Assembly (NCBI GenBank): GCA_021432635.1
Contig: MU270020.1
Coordinates: 1,257,202 to 1,321,201, forward strand
From: Thozetella sp. PMI_491
Taxonomy: Eukaryota; Ascomycota; Sordariomycetes; Chaetosphaeriales; Chaetosphaeriaceae
Direction of reading: 5' to 3'
Length of the DNA: 64,000 nt
The position numbers were made by a program, and so were the translations under genes. Of the stretch, positions 1 to 10,090 are shown in pieces. The notes beneath the pieces are model-generated. The model saw only the letters and a program-made list of their open reading frames with translations, made no database searches and was not told the DNA's origin. How positions within the stretch are numbered: the stretch's first letter is position 1; the number at the start of each line of letters is the position of its first letter.

Positions 1-3000
1 CAATGTGCTTGACTGCCTCGACGTGACCGCCGCGGACAGCTAGGTGCAGAGGTGTAAACCCATTGTTGTTTTCCTCTCCCACCACCTCAGATTCTGCCTC
101 AACGATCAGTTTAACGATTTCTGCGTTGCCGTTCAATGCTGCGAGATGCAGGGGGACATTGCCGTCATCGTCCTCAATCTTTGTAACCTTTTTGTTCTCT
201 GCCTGGCCTGCCTGGCTTTCCAGCTCAAGAAGTCGGGAGACAACTGCCTTGTGGACTCCCCTTGCCGCAAGGTGCAATGGCGTAGACCCGCCCCCGTCTT
301 TGCCCGCAAGAAGCCTGAATATCTGTGCGTTCCCTCTGCTGATTTGTTTGTTATCTTTGGGAAATAGCAAGTTCAGTATATCTATGCGACCAGCCTTGGC
401 AGCAAGATGCACTGACGTGCCATCCGAAATGCTGAGAGCGCCAATGTCGTCACTTTCTTTCAGGAGCAACTTGATTGCCCCCGGCTGCTGCCACCCGCAG
501 GCGAGGTGTAGCGGCGTCCATCCACGTTCCGTGATGGAATCGATTGAAGCTTTCTTTTCAATGAGCGTCTCGACAATCTTGGTGTGACCGAACTGGCAGG
601 CAAGATGCAGAGGTGCCATGCCGTCCGGTCCAGGTACGTTGACGTCGGTCCCGAGCTCAAGAAGTTTCTTCACGGCATCCAGATGGCCACTTTCGCATGC
701 CTGGTGGATCGGGTGCCAACCCGGAAGGATGTGTTCAGGATATCCTGGGAGCAACGGCCAGACATTGCTGCGCCCAAATGATGCCGCAATGAGTGAGGCG
801 CACGGGCTGCTGGCCCCAGCATCCACCAGCCGTTGAACGATAGATGAATCGCCTCGTGCAATGGCTGCTTCGAGGGCGGCCTCTCGGTCTGGCGACTCTG
901 GAGAATCTTCTAGCAAGGCATTTATAAGCTGCTCGCCCCCAACTTCAGCTGCGATAACAAGTGCTTTGTCTGAGGAGCCCCGCAGCTTTGGATGCTGGCT
1001 ATTCCAGTACAGCGATGCCCAGTTCTGAATCAATGCCTGATCTCGGAAGAAGTGACTCAAGAGATGCCGATCGGATTCCAGTTTGCCACAATGCACGTGC
1101 CAGAACTGTACTGCGTAGTCGACTAAGCCGTAGCCGAGGTCTGAGGATGCCAGAGCTTGCGATGTGACGAGACGGAGGTAGTTGAGGCATACTTGCGCAA
1201 TGACCGTGTCGCCATCTCTCCAGATCAAGCCACTCTGTGGATCCAGGAGGAAGCCGTGCGACGGCGCGATCAGGGCCTCGCGAATCGACGCATGGAGGAA
1301 GTGAGTATGCCCGTTTTCGACGCGGACCATTGAGCCGAGAAAGCCCTCAATCTCGGCGGCCAGGTTGCCAGACATGTTACTCTTGAGATCATGAATAGAC
1401 TCTGTGTCGATTTCCAGTACCAGAGCCATTTCTATCTCGGCCAGCGTGAGAGGGCGGCAAGACCACACCATCCAGGACAGCACCTTCCGGGACCAAGACC
1501 AGCGTTCCAGGGGGATCTGGCCCACCATCGCCAAGTAAATGCCTTCAAGCATATTCGGGGTGGCCTCTAGTTTTGCTTCGATATACGATCTTGCTGACCA
1601 GCTTGGGAGCCTCCCGATACTCTCTAAAATGAGCGTCGTTGCGAGGTTGGGCAACTGGCCCCCATCCCCTTGTCGAACCATCCCAATAGTCCGTCGTAGA
1701 GTCGTGTTTAGCTCTTCCCTAGCACTCTTGATTGCCTGGTTATCCTGGCCAAGCCTCGAGATTCCAAGCTCGGAGGCTTTTGCTAAATCGCTATCTCTGC
1801 TCCTGAGAGCCACGTTGTCCAGGTCCAAGGCGGCCAAAGGCGGAGGTTCATCAGTCTTCTTCCCGCTCGTGGTGACGATTCGCACAAAAGAGGCCTCATC
1901 GGATACCCAGTCGAGGATGTCGTTCAGAAAGGGCTGGTTTGAGGCCTCACACTGATCAATCGCTCCAATTAAGCATATCGCTTGCTTGTGGCTGTTACAG
2001 CCGACTAAAGTGCGAAGCAAAGTCCACATTGACTCTACTCTCCAATCCGATTTCTTAATCATTCGAGAGAAGAAGAGTGAGATGTGGTCGAATAGCGGTG
2101 GCTCCATACATAGCAGTTGGAAAGCAAGCGAGGAGAGCATTGCTAGCAACGAACTCTGGTGAACGTCTCTGCTATCGAATAGGAAGCTAACGACTCTCGT
2201 TCCAGGGGAGCTTGGCCCTATGCGAAGGAAGTCTTCTGGGAAAGGAAGGTCCAGAGTCGATATGCCATAGACCGAAAAGTAGCCAGTAGACATTTTCAAC
2301 CATTCCTCGTATGGCTTGTATGATTGCAGCCAATACAATAGTCGTGGCTTATAATTGAATGATTGACCTTGTGTTCTGCCAAACTCGGAAAGCGTCCGCA
2401 GGCAGTCGAAGTAAGCTGCTTCGTAGTCTAATAATGGAAGGTTAGCCTTCGCTAGAGGACGGGATGAGTGGAATATCAACATACTGCTTGAGCGATTTAT
2501 ATGCTCGCAAATCGTATCAAATTCTAGGCCTCCAGCATCGGAAAAACACCCAAGCTCGACGTGGGTCTTCACTCGCTTCCCGATAGTTTCATTTGCCGTC
2601 TCGAATGTTGCCGAAGACTTTGGAACTACCTACCTGCCATAAGCAACCGGCACGGATGCCAATGGAGCCCAATGGAGCAATGTTTGGTTAAGAGGAGACG
2701 CACAGGTGGCAGGAGAGTATCCTGGAAAATGCTCATTGTATTGAATATGGGCTCAATGCTGCTGAAGGCATCGCTGGCTTCTTTCAAAGCCTGGGAGGAG
2801 GTCTCGATAACCTCAGAGAGGTTGCCAATATACTCTTCCCCGCTCGCGAATATCAACCCACAAGCTATTCGCTCCCAGCCGTCCTGATTCGGCGCCCGAT
2901 GCGGAGTGCCAAAAAAGACCTGGCGGCAGTTTTATTAGCGAAGTATCGTAATCATAGATTCGTTAAGTGCGCATACTAGGAACGAGGTTCTGGCTGCCAA

Positions 3001-3605
3001 CTGGCAGTACTCTTCCATCTGAATTGCCAGAACTAAAGCCTAGTGGAGTATTCCATTAGCATTATAAGGCTCAATAAGTGGTGTAAGAGCAAATGGCATT
3101 GTACCTGCTTGATTATCACGCCGCCCAGGTCATGACCAATGAATACTAGTTTACGGTTCTATCAGCCGGTCTCATTAGCTCCCGGGACAATGGGGTATAA
3201 CTCGAGTCCTCACCTCAGGGGACTGCTCCTCGGCAAGCTTTTTTAACAAGGCCAGGGCTGTGTTTCTGATGCCCAGCGTGGAGATTCCCTGCCGGCCGAG
3301 GAACCGATAGTTGAAGCTCATAACGCGCGCAGAACCGATACGGCTGGGCAACAAATCCTCAAGCCACCTGATCTTGTCCCCTTCTCGCTTCCAGGACATC
3401 TCATTACCACCCCAGCGGTGGACAGCGACCACGCTATAATAAAATATGAGTATTGCGTGTCTCTGAAAGATTCGTAAAGTGGAGAGGCATCTATCGCAAA
3501 GCTTCGGGTGAAGCCACAGTGGAGGACTCACTCGTACTCCCGAGGATTGGTTCCGCCATCTGTGAGATCTTTCAATGGAAACAGTTTCACACTTTCTTCC
3601 GCCAT
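1..3605 (-). CDS. NLR-like protein: alpha/beta-hydrolase, NACHT-like core, ankyrin repeats (C-terminus outside window)
   Basis: Probable intracellular STAND/NLR-type receptor. A six-exon model closes in phase: 3605-3532, 3433-3214, 3158-3105, 3039-2977, 2919-2704, 2629-1, giving about 1085 residues before the window edge. The N-terminal lipase-like alpha/beta-hydrolase domain shows GHDLGG near residue 106 and FFGTPH near 139. Residues 210-480 are NACHT-like, with a Walker-B-like stretch LIGAIDQCE near 425. A winged-helix-like region holds YAVQFWHVHC. At least seven ankyrin units with PLHLA-type cores run from about residue 780 to the edge. The Walker A loop expected near residue 322 is not recognisable (YGISTLDLPF sits there). 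The nucleophile elbow has Asp in place of Ser, a variant I recall from fungal NLR hydrolase domains. The start ATG at 3605 is inferred. Family assignment is firm; nucleotide-dependent activity is doubtful. Confidence 0.85.
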
Positions 3606-4016
3606 AATCGCATGAGGATCAAGATCTATGGGCGTTGCAACTGAGTTCGCAGCGGCGAAGTGGTAGCCAACTCTAAAAGTCCGACTCTATCCCAAAGCTG
3701 ACTCTCGCGGATGGAAACAGGAGATGGCTTGAGACCTCCCGTGCTAGCAAGATTTAGATTAAGCGACAGGTACTTTTTTTTCTGTTAACGAGGCTACGGC
3801 CAAATTGTTTGCAGGCTGCGGGATAATAATTGGCGCTGCGTAAGACGCCACCGTCTCCCAATCTAGGTTGGCGGTTGTTCAGCTCGACTATACCCCCGGC
3901 TTCATTGGGTGACCAGCAGCACTGCTGATGCATTGCTATGAAACAATAGAGCCGAAGCAAAATACCGTAAATGGCACCTGGGGGTGAGGCGATAGAATTC
4001 CGCGCTGGGCGGAGCC
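3606..4016. promoter_or_regulatory. Divergent intergenic region
   Basis: This 411 bp stretch separates the NLR-like gene (leftward) from the unknown gene at 4017 (rightward), so it should carry both promoters. I see no TATA box, repeat or small gene that I can support. Confidence 0.5.
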
Positions 4017-5558
4017 TTGTCGGACACGTTAAAAACAACTCGTTTGGTGCCAGAGACGATTGTCCTCGCCGGCTCTACACTGCCTCTTATCATTGTGCTT
4101 CCCAGATCGCATGCAATCATGGAGCTTCTAAGCAAACCCGAACCGATCGAGCTCGACCTGGAAGAGTGGGTGCCTGGTGGTGCCTGGGTTAGATCTCGAG
4201 CGAATGAAGAGGTTGGTCGGGTGGATAGGAGCAACTACAAGTCCATCTTCTATATCATCCATGAAGTGCACGGAAAGTTCGACGCTGCCGAGCTAGCTGA
4301 TGACAACGCTAGCCTTCTTGTCTTCCAGATTGAGAACAAGGCCGACGATCCATACGCCCATTTCCTCCGCTTGAAAGTCACCCTGAAGTGCGCAAGAGTC
4401 AAGCCATCCGATGAGGCTCCATTCTTCTATGCCGCCGACCCTGCCTTGCGAGGAGAACAGGTACTGGAAAGCTTCATCATCAATAGGTCCAAGTCTTTTA
4501 CTACGGGCGCTTCCGTGAACGTCCAGGGAAGCAGTTTCGTCTCGGGAAGTACCAATGTGTCCAGCACAACGGCGGACAGCTACGAAGTCCGCGAGAGACA
4601 CACCATTTCTGCTCGTATCGAGAAGAGTAGTGCGAGAGCGGTGGCCCGTGACACCTCCTGGTGGGAACTCAAAGCAGCTCCTCATCCTGGGCAGGGAATT
4701 GGAGACTACCTCACGGTGGCTGTTGTCGTAAAGCGGGGAATGGGACAGCAATTCACCATCACGGCCGAGGTTGAGGCGGAGCTAAGCAACTTGTCGGACA
4801 AATTCCGCCGGATAAACCCCTTTCATAGGAAGACCAAGGCTGTTATGCTCGGCACCTACGGCCCAAAGCCGACAACTAACCAGGCCGTTCCAGACGGGGT
4901 GGACCAGAACAGCCTGAAAGATTCTACGGAGTCCCCTGAGGTCGTTAGAAAGAACCTCCAAGTTGGTGTGCATCTTCCCGAGATGGAACCACCTCTGGTC
5001 ACTTCCGGTAAGATATCTTACGTCGTATTAGCCTGAACTTACTAACCAAGGAGCAAAGATGGTCCGTCAGACGCCCTGAAGCCGCAGGGCCAGCACTCAG
5101 AACAGACCCCACCCTCTGGTGGAACTTCTGTGCAGCAGCAGACTATGACGACGTTTACAGAGAGAGCCGTGGTCAAGGAACCTAGTAAAGCTCCTCCTAG
5201 TCCACATGAGACTTTAGAGAGCGAGTTTGCTATGGAGAAGGCCGCTCCTCCGGCTCATGATGCGGTCTCTGGGACTACAAATATGCCCAAAACTCGCCCC
5301 ATCATCGTGGACAATCGGTATCCGGCAAAGAGTCCTCTCGATCGACGACCTATAGAACTTCCGGCTAACAGTCCACCTGCCAGCCCGGCACGGCCCGTGC
5401 CGTCGAATGCTAGAGCAGACCGCCACCTAAAGATGGCTGTGCTGTATCAGAGGCTTGCGCAGCTGCACACGGAGGAAGCTATGGAAATGCTCGGCCAGCA
5501 TGCTACGAGCTATGCTGATGAGGTCGAGAGCACTAGATGGGTGCCTCGCCAAATGTAA
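4017..5558 (+). CDS. Unrecognised 496-residue protein, upstream partner of an ankyrin-subtilase
   Basis: Two exons, 4017-5007 and 5059-5558, joined by a GTAAGA...AAAG intron of 51 bp; the phase closes and gives 496 residues. I do not recognise the family. Residues 60-280 look beta-rich and globular, with alternating hydrophobic strands and a Ser/Thr/Gly/Val segment near 160-185 (TTGASVNVQGSSFVSGSTNV). From about 290 the protein is Pro/Ser/Thr/Gln-rich and probably disordered; it ends in a short helix-forming segment (AVLYQRLAQLHTEEAMEML). There is no clear signal peptide, though residues 15-30 are hydrophobic. It lies 473 bp upstream of a same-strand ankyrin-S8 protease and divergent from an NLR-like gene, which hints at a shared pathway. 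A pore-forming or other effector role is only a hypothesis. An internal ATG at 4119 would remove the first 34 residues. Confidence 0.7.
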
Positions 5559-6031
5559 ATGAGTTTGGTTGCAACTTTGTGCGTATGGTGCTCCTCTCGC
5601 CAGAGGTGCCTCGGACGCTGGCCATGATGAACACGAGGCTGTGGAAGAAGCAATTTCAGCCCCTCACTTGAGATTTTGTTAACCCACACCCGTCGTAGCA
5701 GTAGCAGTAGGACTCTGGCGGAGCTATCAACGCCACTATCCTAATTGAGATATCAGCCCACGCACCTATAGAAACCTGCAGAAGTGGCTAACTCAGAGTG
5801 GTACCGCTGTTGCCGCTCATTTCGTCCTGTAGACCTATCACATTTTTTTTGTCAAGCTGACATCCTGGAGCCTCGGCGACAAATCCTGGACCAACCTCTG
5901 GGGTAAGGGGAAGGGCTCGGGAGACCGGCTGTAACACGGAGCGAGCCTTGTCTTGCGCGTCTGTCGAATGCTCTCTTTGTCTCTGAACATTCATTAGATA
6001 TCCCAACAAACGCTGTTGAGATAGATGTGGT
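5559..6031. other. Intergenic region between the unknown gene and the subtilase
   Basis: 473 bp holding the 3' flank of the upstream gene and presumably the promoter of the ankyrin-subtilase. No coding frame, RNA gene or repeat that I can support. Confidence 0.5.
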
Positions 6032-9000
6032 ATGCCGATGACAACTACTGTTCACAACGTCGGCGCTTCTACAATGGTTTTAGTTGAGGAACCGAAGTTA
6101 GGCCTGAGACCTACAAAAACAGGTCTTGGCAAGGTCCAATCAGGAGCAAGGAAGATAAAGACCGCCGTGATCAAGAAACGCGAGATGCCAGCAGCAACCG
6201 GTCGTGGACAGATGGAGTGTGGGAAAAATTCCACGCGGCGGCAGACAACAAGAAGGCGCTCGATGATCTGGAGGCCGAGCTGGACGCGTACGACCCAGTC
6301 CATCAATTTGTCATCGACAAGGCAAACTCGGCGTTCTGGAAACGTGACAGCCGGAAGGCACGAGAGCTTCTTCTCTGGATGCTGCAGACAGAGAGAGAAT
6401 GGTTCAAGCGTAAGGCGACCGCCAACGACTCCAAGTTCGGGGGCAAGAAACCGCTGCACCTAGCAATAGAAAAGAAGAACATGGACTTCCTGGAATGCTA
6501 TCTCCGTCAATGCAACGATCCCTCTGCCGGGTCGGCGAAGTCAAAGGCAATCAAGGCACTCGAGGAGAAAGACGGGGACCAGCAGTCAAACTGCCTGCAT
6601 GCAGCTATACGGGAAAAGCTCGTGCCCCACGCCGCCGAAATGATCAGTCTCTGCTCAGAGGCAACTCTGACAGACACTGACCGCAACAGGCAGACACCTT
6701 TCCATACAGCCATCAAGGAATCCGACCCGGCCAATGGCCACCAGCTTTTCAACAAGGTGCTGGAGGCGATGGAGGCACGAGATATAAAGCTGAAAAGCCA
6801 GCAAAAGGCTAAGAAGGAGAATAAGGAGGATCAACAAAAGGAGAAGGAGGAGGCCCAGGGAGGTCTGCTCTCGAGGCTGCTCATGCACACTGACAAGGAC
6901 GGCAAGTCGCCTTACCTAGAAAGTTTCCAACGTCTGCAAAGACTGAAAGACGAGCACGAGCGGGCCAAGAAGAGAACATTCGCCTTCGGTGACGGCTCGG
7001 TATCGAAAGAGACGGCATCGCGCAATGTAAAAAGTGAAGAGGACCTCTTGAAGCGTCTAAACGACATCATCTACCAGACCTTCGAAGTCACTCGCATCCT
7101 GGACCTCAGCAGAGCCCTGTACGGAACCCAAGGTCAGATTGTCCCCACAGCGAACATCTACACCCATTCTTGGAGTTTACTAACACCTGTCATGTAGGAT
7201 CTGGTACGGACAATGCGATCTGGAATACAGCCATGGTTTCTGAGCAGCACTAACGAATATCTAGAGAAGGACCTCTGCCTGGATATGTCTGACTTCAACC
7301 AGTCTTCGTACAACTTCCGCAACTTTGTTCGACGCTTTACCAATCTCGATCCAACAACCGACCCTGAGGTGTCCGATGAGACTGCAGCCAAGGGAGTCAG
7401 ACTAAAACTGTTCGAGGAGAAGCTCTTCTATGTGACGCTACCCAATCTCAACAGCATCCGGAAGCCATGCCCCCACGAGGGCGTTCGCACTTTGTTTTGG
7501 TGGCTGCATCACTGCCAAAACGTAAACTGGATTAAGACACTGACGATACCCGATAGCACTACAAGCCCCATGAGTGACGAGCTGCTATCTGAGGCCGTGA
7601 TGCAAAAGTTCCAGATCGAGGAGTTTGACTGGCGCAAACTGGACATAAGCCTCGACATCTTGACCGAGTCTCCTCATGCGGCGCATTTCAGGACAATCAC
7701 GCTCTACTCCAGCGGAAACTGGAGCACGATGTATCACTGGATCCTTTCCAATGACGGCTTGGCAAAACTACCAAATGTGAGTACGGCGCAGGTGATACGA
7801 CCGCCTCAACGAGTCGGCTGACCAGCTCATCCGTAGGTTTCCAAAGTCAACTTGCGTATCGTCCACCTGAATCCTTCAGAGGTAACACCCGCCACTCTAT
7901 CCATAGAATAAGTATCAGTCATTACGACTAATAGATAAGCAAGGGAGTGCACGATAAAAAGGCTCGCGACCACCACGACTACCGCGTGATTGATTTTGAG
8001 ACACAGCTCAAAAGTCGTCTTCTAGAGCTGAAAACAGCAGAACTCCAAAAGAGAGAAGAATATCCAACCCAGAAGAAACTCAACTTTCTTTATCAGCTGG
8101 ATATCGACCCAGCAGCCAAGTGGGAGTTTCCAGTCCTCAAGTATAACCAGGATAACGAGCTCCACGTGCCCAAGTCTGAATCCCGATCCGCTCTTAGCAT
8201 AAGTGTTTCCGGAGTGCTAACAAAGGCTTCAGAGTGCAATTCATCGACCAGCTCGTATACTGCCAGAACTACATAGATACCTTCAGACAGCTCAACGACA
8301 AGGATGATGACATCGTCCGGCGCTTCAAGGAAATCGCCCTCGAACCAAAGGCTGGGGCGGAGGACAAGCGCATCAAGGTAGCCATCATTGACAATGGAGT
8401 GGACAAGCTCGAGGACCGGATAAAGGAACAGATTGCTAAAGGAATCTCCTATGTCACTGCCGACGGAGGCAGTAGTCATCGCATGCTGCCTTGGTGGATG
8501 GTGGCAGACCCCCACGGCACCCATATGGCCTCCTTGGTCGCCCAGGCGAATCCATACTGTCGCCTTTATATCGCCCGGGTGGGCAAAGGTCGCAAGGATA
8601 TCTTGACTGAGCATGCCGTGAAGGTAAGCCTCCCGTGGCGAATCTGCCGCCCTTTCCTTAACCCAGTCGGATTTGGGCTGATTTCGCGTGTACAAAGGCC
8701 ATCCAGTGGGCGATGGAGCAGGGGGTCGACATCATCTCCATCAGCTGGACAACCAAGAAAGAGGACGAAAAGCTCAAAGAAGAGATCAAAAAGGCGGTGA
8801 GTGGCAGTGGCCCAAGCGGGAAGCGCGCGCTGGTCTTTTGCTCGGTGGCGGACGAGGGAAATTACAGCGGGGACATCTTCCCCGTGCAATGGCACAAGGA
8901 CGACATCCTCAGCGTAGCTGCAACGGATACTTACGGCCACCTGACGCCAGCATCGAAGCGCGCCGGCGGCGAGGTCAGCATCCAGGTGCCGGGCGAATCC

Positions 9001-9477
9001 ATCGCTGCCGAAGGCCCCTCATACCGCGATGCCGATAGCTCCAAGACCAATTTGGACGGGAGCACGCCGGTATCAGGCTCCTCGGTGGCTACAGCGCTGG
9101 CTGCAGGAGTACGTCGTCCTATAATCCTTTCCTGCTCCTCTACTGGGCTATTGGGCCATGGTGATCTTCAATGCGAGGAGTTCAGAGCCGAGCGGCATGC
9201 TCTGATACGATGGTTCAAGCGCTTCGTCCGGTCATTTAAAAGTGATGCACGCTGACTCCCCGTTTCCGAACAGATCGCATCGCTAGCCTTGGTAATGCTT
9301 CATACCTACAATGATTTGACGAAAGTCGAGTGGGAGGATCTGCACAAAAAGTCGGGAATGAAGAAAGTGTTTGACAAGATGCAGGGACAGGAAATGGGCA
9401 TCCAACTTCGCAAGCTCTTCCCCACCGAATTCAAGGATGAGGACATTGCTAGCCTCTGGAATAAGGCAAGCTTTTAA
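6032..9477 (+). CDS. Ankyrin-like / subtilisin-family (S8) serine protease
   Basis: Predicted cytoplasmic serine endopeptidase of about 976 residues. The model joins exons ending or starting near 6096/6144, 7140/7198, 7776/7837, 7881/7935, 8173/8233, 8623/8698 and 9108/9274, ending at TAA 9477. The N-terminal 350 residues are helical with ankyrin-type units (KKPLHLAIEKKNMDFLECYL, CLHAAI, RQTPFHTAI). The C-terminal half is the S8 catalytic domain: Asp in KVAIIDNGVD (codon at 8390), His in DPHGTHMASLV (about 8513) and Ser in SGSSVATALAAG (about 9090). All three catalytic residues are present. There is no signal peptide. The first 45 residues and the donors at 6097 (GTTAGG) and 7141 (GTCCCC) are the weakest parts of the model. 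Ankyrin-S8 proteins in fungi are linked to regulated cell death and incompatibility; that role here is inference from family and context. Confidence 0.85.
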
Positions 9478-10090
9478 CATGGGGGATGAGCAACCTTGCA
9501 TTCATTGAGACTCATTCTCAAAGCGCAAAGTCGTTGGCGCCTAGCGGCTTTACCTTTAGCCATGTGGGAATCTAAAGTGGACAACTGAATACTGGAATAC
9601 AAATCGACGTAAAGGTTCAAAAGATTCCATTCTGGCGACTCTAGGGTCTGAAGGGCTGAGGTTTTCTCGGTCTCTCTCAACAGGATGGGATAGCGTGGCA
9701 AATCACGTTGCGCCTTTGACGTGGACATGTTGCCGTAGGTCTCATACCTAATCCGAGAGCGAATCTTCATCGCGAGGATTGGATGCCATCCTAGCCACCC
9801 TGATTTTAGGCAGCCTATCTAAACGGCCATGGATGGCGAATGAGCATCACATCACAAACACACTCTCTTATTGCGTGAATCATAGATTCAGGAATATTGT
9901 CCCGTGTATCGTCACATGTGAGTACATGTGAGCGGATAGAGGACAGTGGCCTCCTTGCGGCTAAGCTGATATCGAGCTCCGAAAAGTAACACAGTAAAAT
10001 CTATGAATCAACGGCTCTTGAACTCTACTCTATTCGCATGTTCGTGGACACAAATCCCCCAAACCTGGCGTCGCTGCTGATACATCTACG
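9478..10090. other. Convergent intergenic region
   Basis: 613 bp between the 3' ends of the subtilase and the ABC transporter. It should hold both 3' UTRs. I see no gene or repeat in it. Confidence 0.5.

Noticed and set aside
4017-5558. Direct annotation as a gasdermin-like pore former
   Set aside because: Only context and a beta-rich look support it. No family motif could be verified by eye, so it is kept as a hypothesis and the gene is called unknown.
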